Shown here piece after piece: positions 1 to 9,032 of a DNA stretch of 52,151 nt. The notes beneath the pieces are model-generated. The model was not told where the DNA came from. It saw only the letters and a program-made list of their open reading frames with translations, and searched no databases. The position numbers and the translations under genes were made by a program. The DNA comes from Desulfogranum japonicum DSM 18378 (lineage in GTDB: Bacteria > Desulfobacterota > Desulfobulbia > Desulfobulbales > Desulfobulbaceae), in assembly GCF_000429945.1 (NCBI RefSeq), contig NZ_AUCV01000045.1:1-52151 (forward strand), in the 5' to 3' direction. Every line of letters starts with the position of its first letter. Positions within the stretch are counted from its first letter, which is position 1.

Positions 1-216
1 TCCCGGAATGCCGTTTGGAAGCTCTAAGAAATTGGAAAACCATTCCTGTTTGGCTTTCCCGAAAATCTCAATTTGTTCCCAACCTGATGCCCCACCAATT
101 ACACCGCAAATAGCGATGATAACGATATCATTGAGTAGATGCCGAGTCTTACCTTCAACTCTTGGATCTTTCAAGTTTTCGAAATGTGTAGCAATGTCTG
201 GATGTACTGTACTCAT
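1..216 (-). CDS. ISAs1-family transposase, N-terminal part (cut by window edge)
   Basis: The minus strand encodes 72 codons from an ATG at 214-216 and runs off the left edge. The translation starts MSTVHPDIATHFENLKDPRV and contains RHLLND, IAICGVIGGASGWEQIE and LPNGIPG. These are hallmarks of the N-terminal domain (DDE_Tnp_1-associated, H-repeat type) of ISAs1-family DDE transposases. This domain precedes the catalytic DDE domain, which lies outside the window, so intactness cannot be judged. The family assignment comes from recalled motifs and is fairly secure. The gene is the left-hand mobile boundary of the window. Confidence 0.85.
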   Translation of the reverse strand, partial: MSTVHPDIATHFENLKDPRVEGKTRHLLNDIVIIAICGVIGGASGWEQIEIFGKAKQEWFSNFLELPNGIPG

Positions 217-375
217 AACCCTTCTCTGTCTTGAGTTTTTTTTGAAGGGTGTGTATATAAACTATACGAACACAAGTGTATAACAATTTGATTTAATACG
301 ATTTATATTTAAGCGCAGCTTCCGGAATAAGGTCTTAAACACGCCTCACTGTGACATTTTCGTGCGCTTGCCCTG
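1..375 (-). mobile_element. ISAs1-type insertion sequence, 5' end
   Basis: The element holds the truncated transposase above plus about 160 bases of non-coding upstream sequence. A plausible outer end is at 375: read inward on the minus strand, the sequence begins CAGGGCAAGCGCACGAAAAT, resembling the CAGGG-starting ends of this IS family. The other end is outside the window, so neither the inverted repeat nor a target duplication can be confirmed. The boundary is inference. Confidence 0.5.
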
Positions 376-420
376 CCAGAAACATTTGGTTCAACTGCAC
401 ATTCGGCGCTATACGGAGTT

Positions 421-717
421 ATGAGTTACATTATCTTCACCTTATTAAGCGCAATACTTTTATTTGTAACATCAAGAAGAAATAGTGAAGTAAGACCAAA
501 CCTGATGAGAAAAATCATTACTCTCTTAATTCTTCTCAATATGAATCACGTTACAGTAATATTGTCATTTATGCTTATTTACGCATACCCTGCCGCTACT
601 ACAACAACTTACCCATTTGAAGGAGCACTTGTTTTGCTTGCAAATAGTATTTGGGGTGGGGTATTGGCTGCAATGCATAGAGAAGTGGCTGTTCCTGAAA
701 ACAGTAAAAAGATGTAA
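421..717 (+). CDS. small hypothetical membrane protein (98 aa)
   Basis: An ATG-started frame of 98 codons with hydrophobic stretches at about residues 2-18, 32-56 and 68-85, consistent with two or three membrane segments, and a short charged tail. No family is recognised. The purine-rich GGAG before the ATG is only two bases away, a poor ribosome-binding spacing. The frame lies between the ISAs1 end and a set of palindromic repeats, so it could be a small accessory gene or chance. A GCCTAAC just past the stop recalls an integron attC half-site, but no complete attC is visible. Confidence 0.35.
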   Translation: MSYIIFTLLSAILLFVTSRRNSEVRPNLMRKIITLLILLNMNHVTVILSFMLIYAYPAATTTTYPFEGALVLLANSIWGGVLAAMHREVAVPENSKKM

Positions 718-789
718 CTGGTGCCTAACCATACATGAAAATTTTCGTTCCGGGGCTAGGAGGCTGTCCAAGAATGTCATTTCCGCCCA

Positions 790-859
790 TATCTTCGTTA
801 AACCTGAAAAAATATCCTCGGAATATCATATATATGCCGAGGATAAAATGTTGAAGATA
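790..859. repeat. nested palindrome in non-coding DNA
   Basis: The outer arms TATCTTC (790-796) and GAAGATA (853-859) enclose inner arms TATCCTCGG (813-821) and CCGAGGATA (837-845) with a 15-base AT-rich loop. It lies between the small membrane ORF and a family 2 repeat fragment. It could be a decayed mobile-element end or a transcript hairpin. No T-tract follows the inner stem on either strand, so a simple intrinsic terminator is unlikely. Confidence 0.45.
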
Positions 860-879
860 ACGCAAAAATCTGGCAGGTG

Positions 880-920
880 AGCGACCAGAGGGAGACTCCG
901 TGGAGTCTGTGATCAGTTAC
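880..920 (-). repeat. family 2 repeat fragment (one end)
   Basis: Read on the minus strand this begins GTAACTGATCACAGACTCCA and continues through a GGTCGCTCACCT segment. It matches the end of the full-length family 2 copy at 50048-50197, which has GTAACTGGTCACAGGGACTC followed by GGTCGCTTACCT. The other end is absent. The fragment lies immediately downstream of the panB-linked membrane gene. Confidence 0.6.
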
Positions 921-921
921 A

Positions 922-1287
922 TCACTGTCGAGCCGTCAACGGATTACAATCCTTGATGGTCACTCTCCCCTGCAGGAGGTTACCTTTAGAGTATTCGCTG
1001 AAATAACAGGTGTTTGTTTTAGGGTCGTAATTTTCCACCCAAAGGTTGTCATCCTTCCAGGTTGCGGTAATATGTTGCTGCCCTTCAGGAACATGGATAG
1101 TCATTACTCCTCCATAACGCTTGACAAACACCTGCTGGAGACGAAAATAATACGTTCCCCAGCCGATAATAAAAACAATAATACCCAGAACAGCACCCAC
1201 CTTCCAGTTATTCCCTTTAAATCCAAAACCGAATACCAGGGCACCGACAATAGTGACGACAGCTGCCCAGTAGATATATGTGACCAT
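922..1287 (-). CDS. hypothetical two-TM membrane protein downstream of panB
   Basis: A 121-residue protein with two hydrophobic helices (about residues 4-22 and 31-49). A roughly 70-residue hydrophilic domain follows, containing TIHVPEGQQHITATWKDDNL and two cysteines (about 94 and 114). The start has AAGGA seven bases upstream, and the gene begins 20 bases after the panB stop on the same strand, so the two are probably cotranscribed. The soluble part looks beta-rich and probably sits on one face of the inner membrane. No family was recognised and no role in pantothenate synthesis is implied beyond position. Confidence 0.7.
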   Translation of the reverse strand: MVTYIYWAAVVTIVGALVFGFGFKGNNWKVGAVLGIIVFIIGWGTYYFRLQQVFVKRYGGVMTIHVPEGQQHITATWKDDNLWVENYDPKTNTCYFSEYSKGNLLQGRVTIKDCNPLTARQ

Positions 1288-1307
1288 ATACGTTCCTTAA
1301 AAGTTTC

Positions 1308-2147
1308 CTATTGCAGTTTCTTGAGCTTCTCCATCTCTTCTTCCCGCATGGTGAAGCTGTGCTCCACACCTGGGAAATCAGATGTTTCCACCTCTTTGAT
1401 ATATTGTCTAACAGCATCGACAATCTGACCACGAACCCGTGTATACTGCTTCACGAATTTGGGGGTAAACCCATCAAACAATCCAACCATGTCATGACTG
1501 ACCAGTACCTGTCCGTCACAGTCTTTGCCTGCACCAATGCCAATGGTCGGTATCTGCACAGCCTCTGTTATCAAGGCAGCTATGGGCGCAGGTATGGCCT
1601 CCAGCACAATGGAAAAACATCCTGATTCTTCAAGAGCTACTGCATCATCCAGAAGCTTCTGTGCGGCCTCAGCACTTTTTCCCTGCACCTTGAAGCCCCC
1701 GAGGGAAGTGGCAGTCTGAGGCGTCAACCCTATATGTCCCTGCACGGGTATGCCGGCACGGACAATGGCCTGAACGGTTTCAGCCATATTCACACCACCT
1801 TCAAGTTTGACAGCATCCGCCTTTGCCTCTTTCAGAAATCGGGTAGCATTTTCGATGGCGACAGGAATGGAACTGTTGTAGGAACCAAAGGGCATATCGG
1901 CCACCACCAGGGCTCGTGACACTCCCCTGGACACTGCCCGGGTATGGTGGAGCATCTCTTCCATGGTCACACAAACCGTGCTTTCATGTCCCAGTACGAC
2001 CATGGCAAGGGAATCTCCAACCAAGGCTATATCAATGCCAGCCTCATCAGCTATTCTGGCCCAGGGATAATCGTACGCTGTGAGTTCGGAAATTTTTTCT
2101 CCGTTGGCTTTTTTGGCAACAATATCAGGTATGGTTAATTTACGCAT
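1308..2147 (-). CDS. panB: 3-methyl-2-oxobutanoate hydroxymethyltransferase PanB
   Basis: PanB transfers a hydroxymethyl group from 5,10-methylene-THF to 2-oxoisovalerate to give ketopantoate, the first committed step to pantothenate and CoA, in the cytosol. The 279-residue sequence shows the TIM-barrel signatures of the family: AYDYPWARIAD, VGDSLAMVVLGHE with Asp45, VADMPFGSY with Asp84 (the usual Mg2+ ligands), KLEGG, GHIGLTPQ and IPTIGIGAGKDCDGQVLV. A charged C-terminal tail makes it slightly longer than the usual 260-265 residues. PanE, the next enzyme, is encoded 148 bases upstream on the same strand, so this is a pantothenate operon. Confidence 0.97.
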   Translation of the reverse strand: MRKLTIPDIVAKKANGEKISELTAYDYPWARIADEAGIDIALVGDSLAMVVLGHESTVCVTMEEMLHHTRAVSRGVSRALVVADMPFGSYNSSIPVAIENATRFLKEAKADAVKLEGGVNMAETVQAIVRAGIPVQGHIGLTPQTATSLGGFKVQGKSAEAAQKLLDDAVALEESGCFSIVLEAIPAPIAALITEAVQIPTIGIGAGKDCDGQVLVSHDMVGLFDGFTPKFVKQYTRVRGQIVDAVRQYIKEVETSDFPGVEHSFTMREEEMEKLKKLQ

Positions 2148-2295
2148 GGCTCCCCCTGGCCTGTAATGCTCATGACAATGTTTATTCTTTGTAGAATCAG
2201 CTGCAACGTGGCGCGACAGACACTACGTAATGTGAATCCCTTTGAGCAGCTGGCAGACTTCATAATTCTGCTGGCTGCAGAGAAACAAGACTTTT

Positions 2296-3213
2296 TCAAA
2301 CTTGCTGTGAATAGGTCTCTTCCAATGCATGGATCAGTTGAACAATCATGGTATTGACTGGTGTGGGCACACCAACTTCAGCACCCTTCTTCACAATAGC
2401 ACCATTGATTACATCAATTTCCGTAAGAGCACCACGTAAAATATCCTGTAACATACTGGAACGATTACGGGAAGTATTGTGGCAAACAGTTACCACCTGT
2501 TCAAGAGGATCTTGAAACGGAAGCTCCACACCTTGAGCCCGGGCAACAGAAACAGCTTCCCTCACCAGCTGCCTCATCAAATCCATTGAAGCGGCATGGT
2601 GTGGCAGGGCACCGTTTGGCACGCGCAGGAGTGCCGTCAATCCATTGATTCCAACATTGACAACAAGCTTACCCCAAATCAAACTATCGACATTATCATG
2701 GCGGGACGTTGCTATACCGGCACGGTTAAACATTCGGACAATCTTGTCAAGTCCGGCATGCTCACCTCCCATGTATGTGGGACCTTCACCGGCATGGCGA
2801 ACCAGGCCGGGGGACAGCACGGTTGCAGCCTGTGACGTTACCCCCGCAATTACCCTTGATGCCCCGAGGGCAGCACAGAGAACGTCATAATTGCCCAAGC
2901 CGTTTTGCAGGGATAAGACATACCCATTGGGTTGAAGAAAATCAGAAGCCGCGCCAACGGCTATTTCAGTTGCGCGTGACTTGGTGCACATCAGTGCCAG
3001 ATCAGCCCACTGCTCATAGCCCAGGGAAGAGGTGACCGCCGGGATTGAATATGTGACCTGTTCCCCACCCAGTTCAGCAATACGAATCCCGTGGCGGTTG
3101 ATTATATCCACCACTGATTGATTGATATTATAGAGTACGACTTCGCAAACCCGGCACAGTCTAGCTGCAAGCAGACAGCCCATGGCACCTGTCCCTACGA
3201 TAACAACGCGCAC
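2296..3213 (-). CDS. panE: 2-dehydropantoate 2-reductase (ketopantoate reductase)
   Basis: NADPH-dependent reduction of ketopantoate to pantoate, the step after PanB. The 305-residue protein opens with a Rossmann fold (MRVVIVGTGAMGCLLAARL). It then has a CTKSRAT segment holding the family lysine, LQNGLGN, and a C-terminal helical domain with WGKLVVNVGINGLTALL and SSMLQDILRGALTEIDVING. The last block is the ApbA/PanE C-terminal signature with its substrate-contacting Ser and Glu. Length is normal. It lies between the sensor kinase (45 bases upstream) and panB on the same strand. ApbA-family reductases for other 2-oxoacids exist, but the panB linkage makes pantoate the obvious product. Confidence 0.95.
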   Translation of the reverse strand: MRVVIVGTGAMGCLLAARLCRVCEVVLYNINQSVVDIINRHGIRIAELGGEQVTYSIPAVTSSLGYEQWADLALMCTKSRATEIAVGAASDFLQPNGYVLSLQNGLGNYDVLCAALGASRVIAGVTSQAATVLSPGLVRHAGEGPTYMGGEHAGLDKIVRMFNRAGIATSRHDNVDSLIWGKLVVNVGINGLTALLRVPNGALPHHAASMDLMRQLVREAVSVARAQGVELPFQDPLEQVVTVCHNTSRNRSSMLQDILRGALTEIDVINGAIVKKGAEVGVPTPVNTMIVQLIHALEETYSQQV

Positions 3214-3258
3214 TTTATTCAGCCTCCTTTCATGCTGCCACGCATGGGATAGCCCTGA

Positions 3259-6200
3259 CTATTCCTGATACAATCCCATCAAGGCTGCCTGAACACTTTC
3301 CCCGAACTTTGCAACAGAATATGGTTTTTTCAGATAAAGTAAAACCCCGGCCTGCAGTGCTTCCGCTATACGATCATCTTCAGAAAATCCGCTGGCAATG
3401 ATAACTCGTTGATCAGGATACTTCAACCTGATAGCCTTGTGGGTTTCCAGTCCATCCATTCCCGGGTCCATGATCATATCGAGAATGACCAGGTCCACAC
3501 GCTTACCCTCCAGATATTTGATAGCCTCTTCACCGCTGGTTGCTGTTGCCACCTCATATCCAAGCTGTGAAAGGATGCGTGAACCTATCTCCAATTGCTC
3601 TTCCATATCGTCAACAAGAAGCAGCCTTTCCCCATGTCCCATTAAGGTACTGAAATCTGCATCAGCTTTCTTCAACCCTTTCCCGTTGCGGAAAATTGGA
3701 AAATAGATGGTAAAGGTGGTTCCTTTGCCAACCGTGCTCTGACAATCAATATAGCCGTTATGGTCTCGCACGGCACCCCAGACAACAGCCATTCCCAGGC
3801 CTGTACCACTTCGCCCCCCCATCTTCTTGGTAGTGAAAAAGGGTTCAAACATCCGATCCATATCTTCTCGTTTTATACCCACGCCAGTATCTTTCACTGT
3901 CAGTGTGACGTACTCACCGGCCTTCACCTTTTCATACAACTCCAGGGGCGTATCCAGAAAACGGTTTTCTGTTATTATGGTCAGCGTCCCCCCATTGGGC
4001 ATGGATTCGACAGCATTGACCACCAGGTTCATCACAGTTTTACTGATGTGAACCTCTGAACCCAGGGTTGGCATGGCATCTTCAGCCAACTGCAGATCAA
4101 CCTGCAACCCTGTTTGCTCATAGTACATTTTGGAATATTCAGGACTTTCAAGGTACTGTAGAACCACCTCGTTCAAATCGACTTCATTGGCAACCCGAAC
4201 ACCTCGCCTAGCCATTGTGAGCAGATCCTGCACAATTGCCGCAGCCTTTTCTCCGGAACGTTTTATGGTGCGCAAAGGTTCATAACGGGGGTCGCTCTTT
4301 TCAAGCCCTAAAAGCAAAAGATCCGGATAGGTCATAATCCCTGAAAGAATGTTGTTGAGATCATGGGCCACCCCACCGGCTAACGTACCAATGGCTTCCA
4401 TTTTTTCTGCCTGTCTCAGGCGATGTTCCAGCTGCAGCTTATCTTCTTCAACCTGTCTGCGTTCTTTCATTTCAGATTCCAGCTCGTTGGTTCGTTTGGC
4501 GACCATTTCCTCCAGGTTATCACGATGGGCAGCCAGTTCTTCCTCTGCTCTTTTGCGTACCTTTACTTCGGCAACAAGCTGTTTATTGGCCTCTTCAGTT
4601 GCATTTTTAGCCTGCTCCATGGCTGTCAGCGCTTTTTGAATGTCGTCGGCCATCTGGTTGAAATTTTCTGCCAGGTCTCCCATTTCATCGGAAGATTCTA
4701 CGTCAAGACGATGCTGCATATCCCCTTGCTGAAAACGGTTCATACCGCGAATAATCTGGGTTATTCGCCTTGTCATGACCGAGGCCATCCAGATGGCAAT
4801 AATGATGACCAGCACGGCCATTGCCAGGGTATATGCTGTCAAATCCCATGTGGTATTATGCAGGGTAGTTTTTAAAAAATTGAGATTTTCTTCATTCTGG
4901 GCAGTGAGATTTTCTACATAGGTCTGCTCCAGGTCAGCAATGCGCTCTGCGGTCACCATGGCAGACTTGTGAAATTCATCCACATTGGCGCCGATGGTCA
5001 CAAAACCAAACCCCTGGGGTGAATGCCCATATCTTCCGGTATAATAAGGAATTGCCGCGGCTGTAGTCAGTTTCCACAGCCCACTCCAGAATATAAGAAA
5101 AGATCCTGAGCCGCCAAATTCTGTCAGGGTATTCCAGCCCTGGCACTGTGGCGCAAAATTGAGATAACGGCAATCCAGGCCGACAGTTCCCTGGAGTTGC
5201 TGTTGATACGATGGTTGTTTGGAAAGAGCCTGCTCCCGGAATGGCTCCAATTTCTGCAGGTACTGCTCAATGGGCTCACCGCTCTGCCGCCATTTTTCAT
5301 AAACCCCTTCATCGAGCCAGGGCTCCACGACATTGCCTGTTTCGGGGTCATACCCAACAATAAAGTAGTCCCGGGCGTGGGAGATATTCCGACTTTTGTA
5401 ATCCCATATAAACGCATAATTCCCACTGCCCCCATCCGATACCACGGTAAAACGTTCCGGAGTGGGCATAATATGATCTGTAAACTCCATAACATGGGTA
5501 TGATCCAGGGCAAGGGTAACGTACCCTGCTACGGCTCCATCCTTGACCACAGGTTTAGCCCAACGTATTATCCCTTGAAAACGTTTCCCCACAGGGTTCT
5601 CTTTCCCTGCATAGGCGGAATTTTCCGGGTCAAATGTAACTCCTAGTTCAGCCGCCCGCTTCCTGCTGTATGTACCAATCATATGTGTTTTCTGGTATGC
5701 CCCGATAACCTCGGAAACATAGATCTGATCGGGCTCCAGTTTCTGTAAATCGGCAAAATATGTCTCCGCCTTACAGAAAGTGTTTTCTCTTTTTGAAACA
5801 TCCAGCAATTCAGAAGGCACAAGGTCTGACGTGGTCACCTTGATCTGCTCCCGGCCACGGGTATCAAGAAAAGTCATCTCCAGATAGAGTGGCTTCTCTA
5901 CAACAACACCCTCATTCCTTGGCGGTCTTGAATGAAATTCTTTTGCGTTGTCTGCGTTCTTGGACTGGACAATGGGGCCTTCAACAGTCAGGTCGTCAAG
6001 AACCCAACGCTCTCCCTCAACATCCATACGCATTTCATGGTGGTAGATAACCTTTTTATGCCTGGCATCCAGAAATTTTGCAAACATCTCCCTGGATGGT
6101 GGAAGCTGAGCAGCCAGATCGATATCCTGATCACGCTCATAAAGGAATTGGGCTACGGCTGAGGCCGTATCTGTTGTAAGCCGTTCTATCGCCTCCCGTG

Positions 6201-6426
6201 ACTTTTGATCCAGTGCCCGAATTGAACTCTCGGTGGCAAGTTGCGTAACAGTTCCTGTCACCTTCTGGCTGGCTTGCGATGCCTCCTGAAAATGCGTCTT
6301 TACAACCTCAACAAGACTGGTAATTTCATCCCAGGAAAACCATGCCATGACCACCAAAGGCAATATTTTGATGACCACAAAAATGGAAATCAGTTTGTTA
6401 CGTATGCCAAAGGTGTGTTTATTCAT
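3259..6426 (-). CDS. hybrid sensor histidine kinase with large extracytoplasmic sensor and C-terminal receiver
   Basis: A 1055-residue membrane kinase. An N-terminal membrane helix (about 12-33) is followed by a periplasmic region of roughly 490 residues, probably Cache-like. Then come a second helix (about 530-552), a HAMP linker, a coiled coil rich in Glu and Lys, and a HisKA domain with the phosphorylated His near residue 688 in GGVAHDLNNILSG. The HATPase domain shows NLVVNAVESMP, DTGVGI and GTGLGMAVVWG. A receiver domain follows with its phosphoacceptor Asp near residue 983 (LVILDMIMDPGMDG) and the terminal Lys in YLKKPYS. The ligand is unknown. A hybrid kinase ending in a receiver needs a phosphotransfer partner or output regulator, and none is adjacent. 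It lies between the dehydrogenase gene (9 bases upstream) and panE. Confidence 0.93.
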   Translation of the reverse strand: MNKHTFGIRNKLISIFVVIKILPLVVMAWFSWDEITSLVEVVKTHFQEASQASQKVTGTVTQLATESSIRALDQKSREAIERLTTDTASAVAQFLYERDQDIDLAAQLPPSREMFAKFLDARHKKVIYHHEMRMDVEGERWVLDDLTVEGPIVQSKNADNAKEFHSRPPRNEGVVVEKPLYLEMTFLDTRGREQIKVTTSDLVPSELLDVSKRENTFCKAETYFADLQKLEPDQIYVSEVIGAYQKTHMIGTYSRKRAAELGVTFDPENSAYAGKENPVGKRFQGIIRWAKPVVKDGAVAGYVTLALDHTHVMEFTDHIMPTPERFTVVSDGGSGNYAFIWDYKSRNISHARDYFIVGYDPETGNVVEPWLDEGVYEKWRQSGEPIEQYLQKLEPFREQALSKQPSYQQQLQGTVGLDCRYLNFAPQCQGWNTLTEFGGSGSFLIFWSGLWKLTTAAAIPYYTGRYGHSPQGFGFVTIGANVDEFHKSAMVTAERIADLEQTYVENLTAQNEENLNFLKTTLHNTTWDLTAYTLAMAVLVIIIAIWMASVMTRRITQIIRGMNRFQQGDMQHRLDVESSDEMGDLAENFNQMADDIQKALTAMEQAKNATEEANKQLVAEVKVRKRAEEELAAHRDNLEEMVAKRTNELESEMKERRQVEEDKLQLEHRLRQAEKMEAIGTLAGGVAHDLNNILSGIMTYPDLLLLGLEKSDPRYEPLRTIKRSGEKAAAIVQDLLTMARRGVRVANEVDLNEVVLQYLESPEYSKMYYEQTGLQVDLQLAEDAMPTLGSEVHISKTVMNLVVNAVESMPNGGTLTIITENRFLDTPLELYEKVKAGEYVTLTVKDTGVGIKREDMDRMFEPFFTTKKMGGRSGTGLGMAVVWGAVRDHNGYIDCQSTVGKGTTFTIYFPIFRNGKGLKKADADFSTLMGHGERLLLVDDMEEQLEIGSRILSQLGYEVATATSGEEAIKYLEGKRVDLVILDMIMDPGMDGLETHKAIRLKYPDQRVIIASGFSEDDRIAEALQAGVLLYLKKPYSVAKFGESVQAALMGLYQE

Positions 6427-6435
6427 GTGTTCCTT

Positions 6436-7458
6436 TTAACGGCCCATCATGGCCATGGTAGTGTCAAGCATCCGGTTTGCGTACCCCCACTCATTATCAA
6501 ACCATGCCATCACATTCACCAGACAGTCACCACTGACGCTGGTTTGAGAGCTGTCAACAATAGCCGACCGGGAATCATGGTTGAAATCACAGGAGACGAG
6601 AGGCAGATCTGTATAGCCGAGAATACCTTGCAATGGTCCCATGGCTGCCTCTTTGAACAAGCCATTGAGTTCCTTGGCATCAACCCTGGAGGCCACCTGG
6701 GCGGTCAACTGCATAAGGGAAACATTCATGGTCGGCACACGCAGGGAGATCGCCTGAAAACAACCGCGCAGTCCGGGAAAAATACGTTCGAGCCCCCTGG
6801 CCAGCCCTGTGTCAACAGGGATAATGGAATTTCCGGAACTCCTGTTTTTTCTCAGATCGGGGTTGTGATACGCATCAATAACCGGCTGATCATTCATCAT
6901 GGAATGCGTGGTGGTTATGGTACCACATTCTATGGTACATGTGTTGTGCAGCAATTGAATGATGTGGGCAATACAGTTTGTGGTACACGAGGCATTGGAT
7001 ACGATGGTATGTTCCGGGCGCAGTTGGTGATGATTCAACCCATACACCACAGTGGCATCCACATCAGGCAATGCCGGGCAGGAAAAAAGAACCTTGCCGG
7101 CTCCGCTTTCCAGATGCTGCTCCGCCATGTCCCGTTCAACGTAGCTGCCGCTGCATTCCAACACCAGGTCTATGCCGATCTCATCCCAGGGCAGCAGGGC
7201 AATATCAGGTTCGCATAACATGCGAATGCAGTCTCCGTTGACAAGCAGATTTTTCCCATCACATCCAACATCACCACGAAACTGACCGTGAATCGAATCA
7301 AATTGCGTCAGGTGAGCAATGGAAGACAGATTAGCCAGCTCATTGATGGCAACAATCTCTATTTTTTCTCTTTTTCCGGTTTCATACAGTGCTCGTAAAA
7401 TACATCGACCTATGCGGCCATAACCATTAATGGCAATACGTATACTCATGGGATACAA
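6436..7458 (-). CDS. epd: erythrose-4-phosphate / glyceraldehyde-3-phosphate dehydrogenase (Epd-like)
   Basis: NAD-dependent phosphorylating aldehyde dehydrogenase of the GapA/Epd family, 340 residues. The Rossmann motif INGYGRIGRCILRAL opens the protein. The catalytic Cys is in SNASCTTNC, and the catalytic His is in the TTTHSMMNDQPVIDAYH block. SIIPVDTGLARGLERIFPG and AWFDNEWGYANRMLDTT also fit the family. The SMMNDQPVIDAYHNPDLR and IIPVDT blocks look closer to Epd of pyridoxal-phosphate synthesis than to GapA, but Desulfobacterota proteins of this kind may serve as GAPDH. A GAGG precedes both a TTG (7458) and the internal ATG (7449), so the start is ambiguous. It is the first gene of the run leading to panB. 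Confidence 0.85.
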   Translation of the reverse strand: MYPMSIRIAINGYGRIGRCILRALYETGKREKIEIVAINELANLSSIAHLTQFDSIHGQFRGDVGCDGKNLLVNGDCIRMLCEPDIALLPWDEIGIDLVLECSGSYVERDMAEQHLESGAGKVLFSCPALPDVDATVVYGLNHHQLRPEHTIVSNASCTTNCIAHIIQLLHNTCTIECGTITTTHSMMNDQPVIDAYHNPDLRKNRSSGNSIIPVDTGLARGLERIFPGLRGCFQAISLRVPTMNVSLMQLTAQVASRVDAKELNGLFKEAAMGPLQGILGYTDLPLVSCDFNHDSRSAIVDSSQTSVSGDCLVNVMAWFDNEWGYANRMLDTTMAMMGR

Positions 7459-7749
7459 ACAACCTCGCTATTCCTCTACGTCACAGAAACTGCTCATTTC
7501 TCTTCTCCTGCAACGATTTTCCCCTACACTTGTGCATTATATCGCAAAGTGCACAGATAATCAGCCACGGATGGTGACAAAATACAAAAAAATACCCAGT
7601 CAGATACCATAACGCCCCTGCAATAACAATGTTCATCCCAACCTATCTACAATTCCTTACTGTGCCTTGTACCTCCAAGCATATTGCACTACACTGTAAT
7701 CATAAATAATTTCCCTCTCAACCAGTACACCCTGACAGAGGAATGCCCC

Positions 7750-7992
7750 ATGAACATCTATCTCTGGCAACACAGCACCACATTTTCCAGTTGGTCCATG
7801 CTCGATGAACCACAAATACACGCCAGCCGTTATAATCGAGCAGAGGTTGCGGTCCTGGCAAATTCCAAAGAGGAAGCTCTCAACATCCTTGATGGCACCG
7901 GACAGTGGAACCGCGAAGAACTCGAACGAATTGAACCCGAAGTTATCACCCTGGAGTCCCCCCGTATTATCAGCTGCTGTGTTCAGCAGTAA
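7750..7992 (+). CDS. small hypothetical protein (80 aa)
   Basis: Translation from the ATG at 7750 gives 80 residues beginning MNIYLWQHSTTFSSWSMLDE and ending ESPRIISCCVQQ. AGAGGA seven bases before this ATG favours it over upstream starts. The middle, with VAVLANSKEEALNILDGTG, looks like a small alpha/beta fold. No family is recognised. It is divergent from the dehydrogenase operon and precedes the epimerase pair by about 140 bases. A possible promoter (TTGCAC at 7684, TAATTT at 7707, 17-base spacer) lies just upstream. Confidence 0.7.
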   Translation: MNIYLWQHSTTFSSWSMLDEPQIHASRYNRAEVAVLANSKEEALNILDGTGQWNREELERIEPEVITLESPRIISCCVQQ

Positions 7993-8132
7993 TATGCGTA
8001 GCGGTATATGCGCTGATGCATGCAATACCTCTTGAAATATCATGGTAAATTTCAAGAAACATATTACTTTAATTCACATACAGCAGTGTTCTGTCACGAT
8101 CTCTCTCCACATACTCAACAGAGGAGGCGTAT

Positions 8133-9032
8133 ATGAAGATATTCATCACAGGAGGCACCGGTTTTGTCGGCTCTGCCATTACAACCTCTCTACTGGAACT
8201 GGGACATGACGTCACGGTGATCGGCAGCAGTTCCAGATGCCGCCTCCCTGCCCACAACCACCTGCAGTATATTTCAGCAAACACTACCCGACCCGGTCAG
8301 TGGCAAGAGCGGGTTGCCGACCACGAGGCCTTTATTAATCTTGCAGGGAGATCTGTTTTCAATCTATGGACCGAAAAGTACAAACAAACAATTTACGACA
8401 GCCGCATCCTGACGACAAGAAACCTGGTGGAGGCAATGCCATCGGGCAATACCATTCTACTCAGTGCTTCGGCTGCCGGTTACTACGGCCATGGCGGAGA
8501 TAGTGAAAAACGTGAAACCGCCGAAAGCGGTGATGATTTTCTTGCCAGGGTGTGCGTTGACTGGGAACAGGAAGCCTACAAGGCCGAGGCAAAAGGCTCA
8601 CGGGTGGCGACAACGCGCTTTGGCGTGGTGCTCGGCAGGAACGGAGGTGCGATCAGCACTATGAAGCTCCCCTTCAAGCTTGGCCTGGGTGGCCCCATAG
8701 GCTCGGGTAAACAATGGTTCCCCTGGGTGCATATTGAAGATGTGGTCAAGGCAGCCCAGCACATTCTGCTTGGTGACAGTATACATGGCCCATTCAACTT
8801 TACAGCCCCCAAAACCGTTCGCCAGAAAGAGTTTGCAAAAACGATGGCCGCGGTTCTCAACCGGCCTGCCCTGCTGCCCACGCCGGCCTTTGTCATGAAA
8901 ACAGTTTTAGGAGAGTTTGGCAGGTCTCTCTTACAGGGACAAAAAACAGTTCCGGAAGCCTTGGAGACAAATGGTTTTATCTTTTCCTACCCGGAATTGA
9001 AGCCAGCTTTGCAAGAGATCCTCAATGACTGA
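8133..9032 (+). CDS. TIGR01777-family NAD-dependent epimerase/dehydratase-like protein
   Basis: A 299-residue atypical short-chain dehydrogenase. The N-terminus has the nucleotide motif ITGGTGFVGSAI, followed by FINLAGRSVFNLWTEKYKQ and SASAAGYYG in place of the usual YxxxK region. The C-terminus (about 245-299) matches the DUF1731 domain typical of the YfcH/SulA-like family. GAGGAGG six bases before the ATG is a strong ribosome-binding site. The stop overlaps the start of the next gene by eight bases, so translation is probably coupled. The substrate is unknown in this family. Confidence 0.88.
   Translation: MKIFITGGTGFVGSAITTSLLELGHDVTVIGSSSRCRLPAHNHLQYISANTTRPGQWQERVADHEAFINLAGRSVFNLWTEKYKQTIYDSRILTTRNLVEAMPSGNTILLSASAAGYYGHGGDSEKRETAESGDDFLARVCVDWEQEAYKAEAKGSRVATTRFGVVLGRNGGAISTMKLPFKLGLGGPIGSGKQWFPWVHIEDVVKAAQHILLGDSIHGPFNFTAPKTVRQKEFAKTMAAVLNRPALLPTPAFVMKTVLGEFGRSLLQGQKTVPEALETNGFIFSYPELKPALQEILND

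Noticed and set aside
393..730. Integron cassette around the small membrane ORF (CGCTATACGGAGTTATG before, GCCTAAC after)
   Set aside because: No complete attC with paired R and L boxes and a GTTRRRY core could be assembled.
6241..7218. Plus-strand ORF of 325 codons opposite the dehydrogenase and kinase genes
   Set aside because: It is the antisense shadow of the clearly coding Epd-like gene, rich in His, Gln and Cys as expected for such shadows.
7657..8055. Minus-strand ORF of 132 codons opposite the 80-codon gene
   Set aside because: The plus-strand gene has a proper ribosome-binding site and better composition; the minus frame has none and no recognisable family.
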